A program made the position numbers and the translations under genes. Source: an uncultured Bacteroidales bacterium (GTDB lineage: Bacteria; Bacteroidota; Bacteroidia; Bacteroidales; Bacteroidaceae). Taken from it: a stretch of DNA of 42,797 bases. The notes beneath the pieces were generated by a model. The model ran no database searches, was not told the DNA's origin, and saw nothing but the letters and a program-made list of their open reading frames with translations. Location: positions 1-42,797 of the forward strand of contig CACXEH010000045.1 of the NCBI GenBank assembly GCA_902766625.1, in the 5' to 3' direction. Of the stretch, positions 7,663-15,609 are shown one piece after another (positions within the stretch are counted from its first letter, which is position 1; each line of letters begins with the position of its first letter).

Positions 7663-9051
7663 TTATTTTGCCAAAGCATATACTTCATCCATCATCATCT
7701 TAGCCAGCGCATTTGCCCTATCCTCTGTGTTGGCTTCCGCATACACTCTGACTATCGGCTCGGTGTTACTCTTGCGCAAGTGTACCCAACCATCGGCAAA
7801 ATCTATTTTGACACCATCGATATTTGTTATCTGTTCTCCGGCATGTTTTGCTTCCACTTTTTTCAGCAGTGCATCCACATCCATGCCTGGTGTCAAGTCT
7901 ATGCGGTTCTTGGTGATAATGTATTCAGGATAAGTCTTGCGCAATTCACTCGTTTTAACGCCTTTCTTTGCTAGATAGGTAAGTATGAGGGCAATGCCCA
8001 CAAGAGCGTCTCTGCCATAGTGCGCTTTGGGATATATGACACCGCCATTGCCTTCACCGCCGATAACAGCACCTACCTCTTTCATTTTTGTGACCACGTT
8101 GACCTCGCCCACGGCTGCAGGAAAATATTCACAGCCGGCTTTATGTGTGACATCCCTCAAAGCACGTGTGGAACTCAGATTAGATACCGTAGAACCTTTC
8201 TGATGCTGCAAGATGTAGTCGGCTACCGTTACGAGAGTATATTCCTCTCCATACATCGCACCATCCTCACAGAACAATGCCAGACGGTCCACATCCGGAT
8301 CAACGACAAAGCCTATATCGTATTTGCCTTTCTGCATCTCTGCCTTCAGTGCACTGAGGTTTTTTTCCAACGGCTCAGGGTTGTGCTGGAAATCGCCTGT
8401 AGGCTCCAGATACAAACCTTTGACATGCTCTACACCAAGTTGTCTGAGCAATTCTGGAAGTATAATTCCTCCAACCGAGTTCACTGTGTCTATGGCAACG
8501 CTGAAATGGGCCTTGGCTATAGCGTCAGTATCGACAAGTTCCAGTGCCTTGACCATGTCAATGTGGCGCTGTGTATAGCTTGTGTCCTCTGTATATTTTC
8601 CCATGTGGTCAACATCAGCATATTCAAAGTTACCCTCTTCTGCCAACCTCACAACTTCTGCCGCCTCGTCGGCATTCAGAAACTCACCGTCTTCGTTGAG
8701 CATCTTCAGGGCGTTCCATTGTCTCGGGTTGTGGCTCGCCGTCAATATCAGACCACCGCATGCTTTGGACATTGTCACAGCAAGCTCGGTTGTCGGCGTA
8801 GATGCCAATCCTATATTCAGCACATCATAGCCCAGGCCGAGAAGCGTACCACATACTACCTGCGACACCATCTCACCCGAGATGCGCGCGTCTCTGCCCA
8901 CAACGATTGTGTTGCCAGGAATACGGCATGCCCTGCGCCTCTGCACAGCATAGGCGGAGACAAACTTGACGATGTCCAGCGGATTCAGCGAATCGCCCGT
9001 GGGGCCACCGACAGTACCACGAAAACCAGAAATAGATTTAATCAGTGTCAT
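7663..9051 (-). CDS. glmM: Phosphoglucosamine mutase / phosphohexomutase
   Basis: The 462-residue alpha-D-phosphohexomutase shows the four expected elements: phosphoserine loop TASHNPRQWNALK with the active serine, metal loop DPDVDRLA, sugar-binding GEGNGG, and phosphate-binding RKSNTEPIVRVYAE. The start SISGFRGTVGG is typical of Bacteroidota GlmM-like enzymes. GlmM interconverts glucosamine-6-phosphate and glucosamine-1-phosphate for UDP-GlcNAc; some relatives act on phosphomannose or phosphoglucose. It leads the nucleotide-sugar genes of this operon, with 9 bp to the next start, suggesting that precursor supply is coupled to glycan synthesis. A long antisense ORF over this gene (8020-9084) is a codon-composition artefact. 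Confidence 0.9.
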   Translation of the reverse strand: MTLIKSISGFRGTVGGPTGDSLNPLDIVKFVSAYAVQRRRACRIPGNTIVVGRDARISGEMVSQVVCGTLLGLGYDVLNIGLASTPTTELAVTMSKACGGLILTASHNPRQWNALKMLNEDGEFLNADEAAEVVRLAEEGNFEYADVDHMGKYTEDTSYTQRHIDMVKALELVDTDAIAKAHFSVAIDTVNSVGGIILPELLRQLGVEHVKGLYLEPTGDFQHNPEPLEKNLSALKAEMQKGKYDIGFVVDPDVDRLALFCEDGAMYGEEYTLVTVADYILQHQKGSTVSNLSSTRALRDVTHKAGCEYFPAAVGEVNVVTKMKEVGAVIGGEGNGGVIYPKAHYGRDALVGIALILTYLAKKGVKTSELRKTYPEYIITKNRIDLTPGMDVDALLKKVEAKHAGEQITNIDGVKIDFADGWVHLRKSNTEPIVRVYAEANTEDRANALAKMMMDEVYALAK

Positions 9052-9100
9052 TTTTCTAATTATAAATTAGTCTGCACCTTTTAGACGGACTTCCCACCCT

Positions 9101-9583
9101 TCAGTCAGCAGACGGATATACTGTAAATGTTTTGGATAATTTCACCGTGCCAATCAGTTTAGACAGCCCACTCTGTACGGAGAGACCTGTTGCGTGGGCA
9201 CTCTCAGCCACCTTGCAGCCTTGGCCGGATATGTTATAGCGGCCTTCAAATTTGACCGTTATAGTGCTCGGGGTTTTCACAGCTACCTTCGGAACTTTGA
9301 ATTTGAATACGGGGTCTCCATTGTCGTTGTCATAAATAACCGTCACCTTGGCTGTAGTCGTATCATTGACAACCCAGTCATATGTCGTCCTGTCAAGCAA
9401 CTTGCCCTTGGTAGCTTGCACCGCCGTGGCTGTCACGGTCATGCCCGTGTACAACTGGTCGGTGTCAAAGGTGATATCACTGAACGACGGCAAGACTGAA
9501 ACGTACTCATCTGAATCGTCACCACATCCGGTGCAAAGACACACCAGACTCATCATCACAAAAACAAACTTCTTCATCGTCAT
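9101..9583 (-). CDS. Small outer-membrane lipoprotein of unknown function
   Basis: The 160-residue protein has a lipoprotein signal peptide (MKKFVFVMMSLVCL-CTGC) with the acylated Cys followed by GDDSDE; such acidic residues after the Cys are typical of Bacteroidota lipoproteins bound for the cell surface. The rest is Thr/Val-rich beta sequence (FDTDQLYTGMTVTATAV, TITVKFEGRYNI) resembling an Ig-like or PKD-like sandwich. I do not recognise a named family. Translation may begin at 9583 or at the ATG two codons in (9577). It is 49 bp upstream of glmM, so it may be the first gene of the glycan operon, though a link in function is only inferred. Confidence 0.75.
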   Translation of the reverse strand: MTMKKFVFVMMSLVCLCTGCGDDSDEYVSVLPSFSDITFDTDQLYTGMTVTATAVQATKGKLLDRTTYDWVVNDTTTAKVTVIYDNDNGDPVFKFKVPKVAVKTPSTITVKFEGRYNISGQGCKVAESAHATGLSVQSGLSKLIGTVKLSKTFTVYPSAD

Positions 9584-9694
9584 TTTTTATACTTTAATTT
9601 AATTCACATTATCCGCGCGCTTAACTGCACATCCCATTCATCTCTCATACGGGAAAACGCAAAAAATTATAACGCTACGCTGTTTCTTAAATGA

Positions 9695-9702
9695 CAAAGT
9701 TA
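9695..9702 (-). promoter_or_regulatory. Predicted -7 box (TAACTTTG) for the lipoprotein-glmM glycan operon
   Basis: On the minus strand this is a TAnnTTTG box about 112 bp upstream of the lipoprotein start, leaving a 5' leader of roughly 105 nt. No clear TTG is seen 19 bp further upstream, so the call rests on the -7 box alone. It lies about 80 bp downstream of the near edge of the palindrome array at 9782-9861. Confidence 0.4.
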
Positions 9703-9781
9703 CGTAAAAAAAATCACATCAGCGAAAAACGAAGAAATTTATTACGGCACAACTTTTTCAGACCATCGGCTAATGTTTTCC

Positions 9782-9861
9782 GTTCCATAGGATGGAACAA
9801 AAATTCCACCCTACGAAACATACGTTCCATCTGATGGAATTTACATCCCATCTGCAGGAAT
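9782..9861 (-). repeat. Palindromic repeat array 1 (four units, 21-bp period)
   Basis: Four 17-bp imperfect palindromes lie at 9782-9798 (GTTCCATAGGATGGAAC, perfect arms), 9803-9819 (decayed right arm), 9824-9840 (GTTCCATCTGATGGAAT) and 9845-9861 (ATCCCATCTGCAGGAAT). Each pair is separated by exactly 4 bp, giving a 21-bp period. The minus-strand flank after the first unit reads GGAAAACATTAGCCG… and is similar to the flank of array 3. The array lies in the 523-bp gap between the divergent glycan and glp operons, which holds no gene I can support. A 64-codon ORF crosses it on the minus strand only because 21 bp is seven codons. Confidence 0.85.
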
Positions 9862-10056
9862 AAAAAATATACCTCGACAGAAGAGTTGAAATATGCCGGA
9901 TATGGCAATATAGCTTACGGGGACATACTTTTTAAATTTACATACACAACTTAAAGGATGTAGGTAAAGGACAAATTTGTTAATGTTTTTACAGCGTCAA
10001 GGCATGCTATTGTAAAAAAACAAATTAAAAAGGCGGTCTAATTTTAATATTTTTTA

Positions 10057-10064
10057 TAAATTTG
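10057..10064 (+). promoter_or_regulatory. Predicted -7 box (TAAATTTG) for the glp operon
   Basis: This is a TAnnTTTG element 43 bp upstream of the glpA ATG, in very AT-rich sequence. The 5' leader would be about 35 nt. No good TTG is visible at the -33 spacing, so the promoter may need an activator. No convincing operator palindrome was seen next to it; the repeat array at 9782-9861 is about 200 bp upstream. Confidence 0.45.
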
Positions 10065-10106
10065 TATGTTTGAAACAAAAGAATTAAATCAAAAAATATA
10101 CTTAAC

Positions 10107-11717
10107 ATGAATGCAGATATAAGCAAGAAGCATTATGACGTCATCGTCATCGGCGGCGGTGCAACAGGTGCGGGTACGGCACGCGATTGCGCCATGCGCG
10201 GACTGAGCACGCTACTGATTGAGCGCTATGATTTCACAACAGGTGCGACAGGCCGCAACCATGGTTTGCTGCACAGTGGCGCCAGATATGCAGTGACAGA
10301 CAAAGAATCTGCCACAGAATGTATAGAAGAGAACATGATACTCCGCAAAGTGGCGCGCCACTGCGTGGAGGAACATGACGGTTTGTTTATCACTCTGCCT
10401 GAAGACGATCTCGGCTATCAGGCAAAATTCGTGGAATCATGCCTCGCTGCCGGAATACGCGCAGACATCATTGATCCCGAAGAGGCAAAGCGTCTGGAAC
10501 CTTCGGTCAACCCTACCCTGATTGGTGCGGTACGCGTACCTGACGGTTCCATTGACCCTTTCCGTCTGACAATATCAAATGTACTTGACGCTGAGAGACA
10601 TGGTGCAGACATGCTGACCTATCATGAGGTGACAGGACTGATTATAGAAAACGGACGCGTGTTGGGTGTAAATCTGCGCAACAACCTGACAGGAGAACAA
10701 TCGGAAGCCCGTGCAGACATCACTGTAAACGCGGCAGGCATATGGGGTACCCTCATCGCCAAGATGGCCGGAGTAACAGTAAACATGTTTCCAGCCAAAG
10801 GTTCACTGCTCGTTTTCAGCCACAGGGTAAACAACATGGTCATCAACCGCTGCCGCAAACCGGCGAATGCAGACATCCTTGTGCCGGGCGATGTAATTAC
10901 AGTCATCGGTACAACCTCCGACCGGGTACCCATTGAGACGGTTGACGATATGCGTGTTACACCTGAAGAAGTCGAAGTATTGCTGACGGAAGGCGCGCAA
11001 CTGGCTCCCGCACTGGCAACAACGCGCATACTGAGAGCATATGCCGGTGTGCGCCCGCTGGTGGCAAGCGACAACGACCCGTCCGGACGCAGCATCAGCC
11101 GTGGCATTGTGTGTCTTGACCACGAGACGCGCGACGGTCTGGCTGGCTTCGTGACAATAACTGGCGGTAAACTGATGACATACCGTCTGATGGCAGAAAT
11201 AGCCACAAACATGGTGTGCAAGAAACTGAATGTCGACAAGAAATGCGAAACAGCGACGACACCACTGCCGGGTGCTGAGACAACACCCGTGGAGAAGCCG
11301 AAGAGCCACATGTATGCATTCAACGCCAAAGTAGGACGTCATGGAACTTATGCTCCAAGTATAGACAGCCATGACGAAATAGCCAACTCACTGGTATGCG
11401 AATGTGAGGAAGTGACTGTCGGTGAGGTAAAATACGCAGTTGAGAAGCAACATGCCGGCACGCTAACGCAACTGAGAAGGCGCACCCGTATGGGTATGGG
11501 TACCTGTCAGGGCGAGCTGTGCGCACTGAGGGCAGCAGGAGTCATGTGTAATGTCTGCAAGAAAAGCGTTGATGACTCCGCCGCTGATTTGGCTGACTTT
11601 ATCAATGAGCGCTGGAAAGGTATGTACCCTGTAGGCTGGGGGTCCACGCTCAACGAGGCACAACTAATATCTAATATTTATCAAGGCCTATGCGGTCTGG
11701 ATAATTTTGCAAAATAA
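10107..11717 (+). CDS. glpA: Anaerobic glycerol-3-phosphate dehydrogenase subunit A
   Basis: The 536-residue flavoprotein (E. coli GlpA has 542) oxidises sn-glycerol-3-phosphate to dihydroxyacetone phosphate and passes electrons to the GlpB/GlpC subunits and the quinone pool. It has the N-terminal FAD-binding loop DVIVIGGGATGAGTARD, the GATGRNHGLLHSGARYAV block typical of this family, and a C-terminal BFD-type [2Fe-2S] region with CEC and GMGTCQGELC cysteines. It is the first gene of an eight-gene plus-strand operon, with glpB 14 bp downstream after a strong Shine-Dalgarno-like sequence. No truncation is seen. Confidence 0.95.
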   Translation: MNADISKKHYDVIVIGGGATGAGTARDCAMRGLSTLLIERYDFTTGATGRNHGLLHSGARYAVTDKESATECIEENMILRKVARHCVEEHDGLFITLPEDDLGYQAKFVESCLAAGIRADIIDPEEAKRLEPSVNPTLIGAVRVPDGSIDPFRLTISNVLDAERHGADMLTYHEVTGLIIENGRVLGVNLRNNLTGEQSEARADITVNAAGIWGTLIAKMAGVTVNMFPAKGSLLVFSHRVNNMVINRCRKPANADILVPGDVITVIGTTSDRVPIETVDDMRVTPEEVEVLLTEGAQLAPALATTRILRAYAGVRPLVASDNDPSGRSISRGIVCLDHETRDGLAGFVTITGGKLMTYRLMAEIATNMVCKKLNVDKKCETATTPLPGAETTPVEKPKSHMYAFNAKVGRHGTYAPSIDSHDEIANSLVCECEEVTVGEVKYAVEKQHAGTLTQLRRRTRMGMGTCQGELCALRAAGVMCNVCKKSVDDSAADLADFINERWKGMYPVGWGSTLNEAQLISNIYQGLCGLDNFAK

Positions 11718-11723
11718 AGGAGG
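11717..11723 (+). promoter_or_regulatory. Strong Shine-Dalgarno-like sequence before glpB
   Basis: AAGGAGG ends 8 nt before the glpB ATG at 11732, an optimal position for anti-Shine-Dalgarno pairing. Most genes in this window have no purine-rich site, as is normal in Bacteroidota, so this canonical site inside an operon is exceptional. It supports the chosen glpB start. Confidence 0.6.
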
Positions 11724-11731
11724 ACACAACA

Positions 11732-12979
11732 ATGAAATTTGACAATATAATAATAGGAGGCGGCCTCAGTGGTCTGACATGTGGCATCACACTGGCTAAA
11801 GCCGGCAAGAAAGTGGCTGTCATCACCGCCGGACAGAGTACACTGCACTTTTGCTCAGGGTCATTCGATCTGCTGGGCTATGACGCTGAAGGCAAAGCCA
11901 TAGAAAATCCGGTTGAAGCCGTAGCGCAATTGAAGGAAAGCCATCCGTATAAAAAAGCCGGTGTGGAGAACATCGCATCACTGGCACAGGATGCTGCCGC
12001 AATATTGACAGAATGTGGTTTGAAACTCAAAGGTGACATCAAGAGAAACCATTATCGCATCACACCGATGGGCGTACTGAAACCAACATGGCTGACTCTG
12101 GAAGAGTACCTGACAGCCGACAGCGCAGCAGGAGTAGCATACAAGAAACTTGTTGTCGCCAACATCACAGGCTTCCACGACTTCCCTGTAGAGTTTATCG
12201 CTGAAGGATTAAGGAAAACATCCACCGAGGTTGAAGTCAAGACACTATCCATTCCGGCTTTGAAAGAACGCCGGTGCAGCCCGTCGGAAATGCGCTCTGC
12301 AAACATATCCAAAGTGCTGAGTACAGAAGATACATTACAAGAAATAGCAGACAAGCTGAACAGTATAGCCAATGATGCAGAAGCCATTATCCTGCCTGCA
12401 ATTATCGGTATAAACAACGACGAGAATATCGCGATACTAAAGGCAAAAGTAAACAAGCCGCTGTTTGTCATCGCCACACTACCCCCATCGGTTCCCGGTG
12501 TACGTGTACAAAAAGCCTTGCGCAGCTATTTTGAAAAAATCGGCGGCGTGTTTATGATGGGAAACAAAGTCTGTGGCGGCGAGATTGAAGACGGCAAGGT
12601 AAAACATATAGAGACGACACTACTGCCCGACGAGCAACTGAGCGCCGACAACTACATCTTGGCAACAGGCTCATTCCAGAGTGAAGGTCTGATGTCTAAT
12701 TATGTGAAAGTATACGAACCTGTCCTTGACCTTGATGTTGATGCCAGCGACAAGAGAACTGAGTGGGTGGACACTATGGTATATAACGCCCAGCCATATA
12801 TGGAATATGGTGTCAAGACCAACAACGTATTCCAAACTCAGAAAAACGGGTCCACAATAGAAAATCTGTACGCCATAGGCTCTGTGTTGAGTGGTCATAA
12901 CGCCATCAAACAGGCTGACGGCACAGGCGTATCAATGGTCACAGCTATTGCTGTAGCTAAAAACATTTTAAATAAATAA
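11732..12979 (+). CDS. glpB: Anaerobic glycerol-3-phosphate dehydrogenase subunit B
   Basis: The 415-residue flavoprotein begins with the dinucleotide-binding loop DNIIIGGGLSGLTCGITLAKAG and contains CSGSFDLLGYD, KPTWLTLEEYL and a C-terminal ATGSF…VYEPV…GSVLSGHNAIK region that completes the flavin fold. GlpB is the FMN-type subunit that links GlpA to the iron-sulfur subunit GlpC at the inner face of the cytoplasmic membrane. It lies between glpA and glpC with gaps of 14 and 4 bp. Length and order match the E. coli glpABC operon. Confidence 0.93.
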   Translation: MKFDNIIIGGGLSGLTCGITLAKAGKKVAVITAGQSTLHFCSGSFDLLGYDAEGKAIENPVEAVAQLKESHPYKKAGVENIASLAQDAAAILTECGLKLKGDIKRNHYRITPMGVLKPTWLTLEEYLTADSAAGVAYKKLVVANITGFHDFPVEFIAEGLRKTSTEVEVKTLSIPALKERRCSPSEMRSANISKVLSTEDTLQEIADKLNSIANDAEAIILPAIIGINNDENIAILKAKVNKPLFVIATLPPSVPGVRVQKALRSYFEKIGGVFMMGNKVCGGEIEDGKVKHIETTLLPDEQLSADNYILATGSFQSEGLMSNYVKVYEPVLDLDVDASDKRTEWVDTMVYNAQPYMEYGVKTNNVFQTQKNGSTIENLYAIGSVLSGHNAIKQADGTGVSMVTAIAVAKNILNK

Positions 12980-12983
12980 TCCT

Positions 12984-14237
12984 ATGGCAGAAAATCTTCA
13001 ATTATATAGTATCAGCGAAAATGAGCTTGAGAAATGTCTCAAATGTTCCATTTGTACTGTTTATTGTCCTGTTGCCGGTGTAACACCATTCTACCCGGGT
13101 CCAAAACACGCTGGACCGGACGGTGAGCGCTACCGCATCAAAGACGCGAGCTTCTTTGACGAGAAAGCATTAAAAATGTGCCTTAATTGCAAACGCTGTG
13201 AGGTTGCTTGTCCTGAAGGCGTACATATTGCAGATATCATCCAGAGTGCACGCATCAAATACAGCAAACACAAACCAGGACTTCGTGAATTTACATTGGC
13301 CAATACTGACTTGGTCGGTTCAATAACCACGCTGGCAGCGCCCGTGGCAAATTTCGCCACGAGTTTTTCTCCTGTTAAAGCCACGCTTGACACCATTGTC
13401 AAGATAGACAAGCACCGCACTTTCCCCGCATACGCTTCCCAAAAATTTGAGACATGGTACAAGAAGCATGCCGCAGCGGAACAGGATAAATACGAAAAAC
13501 AAGTCAGCTACTTCCACGGCTGCTATGTAAATTACAACTATCCCCAACTGGGCAAGGAACTGATTAAAGTCATGAACGCCATCGGATACGGTGTCAAACT
13601 GCTCGATAAGGAGAAATGTTGCGGAGTGCCACTCGTTTCCAACGGATTCGCCACACAAGCCAAAAAGCATGGCGAAATCAACATGGCCTCAATGAGAAAA
13701 TCAGTAGCAGAGGGACGTCCAATCCTCACGACAGGCACATCATGTACCCTAATGATGCGTAACGAATACGACCACTTGTTGCACATTGATAACAAAGTTG
13801 CTCAGGAACACCTCCTGCTTGCAACACGTTTTATATACAAACTGGTTGAAGAAGGCAAAGTCAAGCTGGCCTTCCGCGAGGATTACAAAAAACGCGTATG
13901 CTACCACACAGCGTGCCACATGGAGCGTCTGGGTTGGACGATATACAGCACATCACTTGTAAAGATGATTCCTGGCATTGACTTCGTCATGCTCGACTCA
14001 ATGTGCTGCGGTATCGCAGGTACTTACGGATTCAAAAAAGAGAACTACCCTATTTCACAGAAGATAGGTGAGCCGTTATTCAAACAGATAGAGGAAGCCA
14101 AGGTGGACAACGTCATCACAGACTGTGAAACCTGTAAGTGGCAGATAGAAATGTCCACGTCAGCCAAAGTGCTGAACCCGATATCTGTATTGGCAGAGGC
14201 GATAGACTACGAAAAGACAAAAGCTTTAAACCAATAA
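12984..14237 (+). CDS. glpC: Anaerobic glycerol-3-phosphate dehydrogenase iron-sulfur subunit C
   Basis: The 417-residue protein has two ferredoxin-type [4Fe-4S] motifs near the N-terminus (CLKCSICTVYCP and CLNCKRCEVACP) and two CCG heterodisulfide-reductase-like domains (CCGVPLVSNG and CCGIAGTYG with upstream Cys/His partners such as YFHGCYVNY and CYHTACHMERLG). GlpC anchors the dehydrogenase to the membrane and delivers electrons to menaquinone. Spacing to glpB is 4 bp and to the next gene 3 bp, so the genes are tightly coupled. Confidence 0.94.
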   Translation: MAENLQLYSISENELEKCLKCSICTVYCPVAGVTPFYPGPKHAGPDGERYRIKDASFFDEKALKMCLNCKRCEVACPEGVHIADIIQSARIKYSKHKPGLREFTLANTDLVGSITTLAAPVANFATSFSPVKATLDTIVKIDKHRTFPAYASQKFETWYKKHAAAEQDKYEKQVSYFHGCYVNYNYPQLGKELIKVMNAIGYGVKLLDKEKCCGVPLVSNGFATQAKKHGEINMASMRKSVAEGRPILTTGTSCTLMMRNEYDHLLHIDNKVAQEHLLLATRFIYKLVEEGKVKLAFREDYKKRVCYHTACHMERLGWTIYSTSLVKMIPGIDFVMLDSMCCGIAGTYGFKKENYPISQKIGEPLFKQIEEAKVDNVITDCETCKWQIEMSTSAKVLNPISVLAEAIDYEKTKALNQ

Positions 14238-14240
14238 CCC

Positions 14241-15581
14241 ATGGATAGAGTACAAATTGCATTAGACAATGCAACACAGACCAAATCCTTACTATTGGGA
14301 CAAGGAATACTGGGAAAAGTTGCAGATGTATTCAAAGCACAATTTCCCGACAAGTGTGCAATCATTGTAGCAGATGCGACGACATTCGATGTAGCAGGAA
14401 AAGATGTGCAGGAGATATTAAAGAATGCAGGCATAACCGTTGAGGAGCCATATATCTTTAATGAACCTGACATGCACGCTGAATGGAAATATATAGAGCG
14501 TCTGGATGCCGTTCTTTCAAAGACGGAAGCCATAGCAGTTGCCGTAGGTTCAGGAACAATAAACGACACCGCAAAATTGTGTTCTCACCATCAAGGTCGC
14601 CCGTATATGATTGTCGGAACAGCAGCATCAATGGACGGCTATGTCGCTTTTGGTGCATCCATTACAAAGGACGGAGCCAAACAAACCTTCGGCTGTAATG
14701 CACCGCGGGCAGTAGTCGCAGATGTTGACGTTGTGGCTACGGCTCCGAGCGCTATGACAGCAAGTGGCTACGGCGACCTTTACGCCAAGGTGGCGTGCGG
14801 TGCAGACTGGATTGTAGCAGACCTTATCGGTAACGAACTGATAGATCCGCTTTCCTGGGGAATAGTTCAAGGAGGATTACGAGACGCTCTGGCTGACCCC
14901 GCCGGTGCAAAAGCTGGTAATCCGGAAGCACTAAAACGCTTAATAGAAGGTTTGTTCCTCGGTGGATTCGCTCTTCAAGCATATCCTAAGACCAGCCGAC
15001 CGGCAAGTGGTGCGGAACACCAAATCAGCCACATGCTTAACATGGACCACTTTGTCATGAAAAATGGCATCGCACCTTCCCACGGATTTCAAGTAAGTAT
15101 CGGAACGATTCTATCGTTGTCTTTCTATGAACAATTCCTAAAGACGGACATGGCTAATATAGATATTGATGCCTGTGTCAGCGCATGGCCTTCACTGGAA
15201 GAACAGACAACCCATTCAAGAGAAGTATTCAGGGGTACCGGGTTTGAAGATTTCTGTGCAGGAGAAATAGCCGCAAAGTATGTCACACCAGAACAATTGC
15301 GTAAAGAGCTGACAACAATACGTGATAACTGGGATGACCTGAAAGCACGTCTCGAAGCTCAACTGATATCTGTCGAAGAAACGATACGCCGCTTTAAGGC
15401 CGTCGGCGCCCCGACAATGCCGGAAGACATTGACTTGGACCGTGCCACACTGCGCGACACTATCCGCAGAGCACAACATATACGCCGCCGTTACACCATA
15501 CTCGATGTTGCATTGCGTATGGGCAAGTTTGACGAATGGTTAAACGGCGTGTTTGGAAAAGGCGGAATATGGGAAATATAA
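14241..15581 (+). CDS. egsA: sn-Glycerol-1-phosphate dehydrogenase (AraM/EgsA family)
   Basis: The 446-residue protein belongs to the iron-containing-alcohol-dehydrogenase-like G1P dehydrogenases, which interconvert DHAP and sn-glycerol-1-phosphate with NAD(P)H. It has GSGTINDT (103-110) and TAASMDGY (127-134) for cofactor binding and metal ligands at Asp179 (GYGDL), His260 (SGAEHQISH) and His281 (PSHG). In archaea this enzyme makes the lipid backbone; in Bacillus the AraM homologue lies in the arabinose operon beside an AraL phosphatase. Here it follows glpC by 3 bp, so the operon can handle both glycerol-phosphate enantiomers through DHAP. Family assignment is strong; the physiological direction is not known. 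Confidence 0.9.
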   Translation: MDRVQIALDNATQTKSLLLGQGILGKVADVFKAQFPDKCAIIVADATTFDVAGKDVQEILKNAGITVEEPYIFNEPDMHAEWKYIERLDAVLSKTEAIAVAVGSGTINDTAKLCSHHQGRPYMIVGTAASMDGYVAFGASITKDGAKQTFGCNAPRAVVADVDVVATAPSAMTASGYGDLYAKVACGADWIVADLIGNELIDPLSWGIVQGGLRDALADPAGAKAGNPEALKRLIEGLFLGGFALQAYPKTSRPASGAEHQISHMLNMDHFVMKNGIAPSHGFQVSIGTILSLSFYEQFLKTDMANIDIDACVSAWPSLEEQTTHSREVFRGTGFEDFCAGEIAAKYVTPEQLRKELTTIRDNWDDLKARLEAQLISVEETIRRFKAVGAPTMPEDIDLDRATLRDTIRRAQHIRRRYTILDVALRMGKFDEWLNGVFGKGGIWEI

Positions 15582-15609
15582 TCATACAAAACTAAACAAA
15601 ACATTCAAT

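Noticed and set aside
8020..9084. 354-codon ORF on the plus strand opposite glmM
   Set aside because: It lies fully antisense to a clear glmM with all motifs. Its composition (Cys/His/Arg-rich, no motifs) is typical of an antisense shadow.
9782..9861. CRISPR array interpretation of the short repeats
   Set aside because: The units are only 17 bp with 4-bp spacers, internally palindromic and diverged, and no cas gene is present.
10622..11329. 235-codon minus-strand ORF opposite glpA (and others at 10803-11372)
   Set aside because: Antisense shadow with Ser/Thr/Arg-rich low-complexity composition. glpA covers the same bases with conserved motifs.
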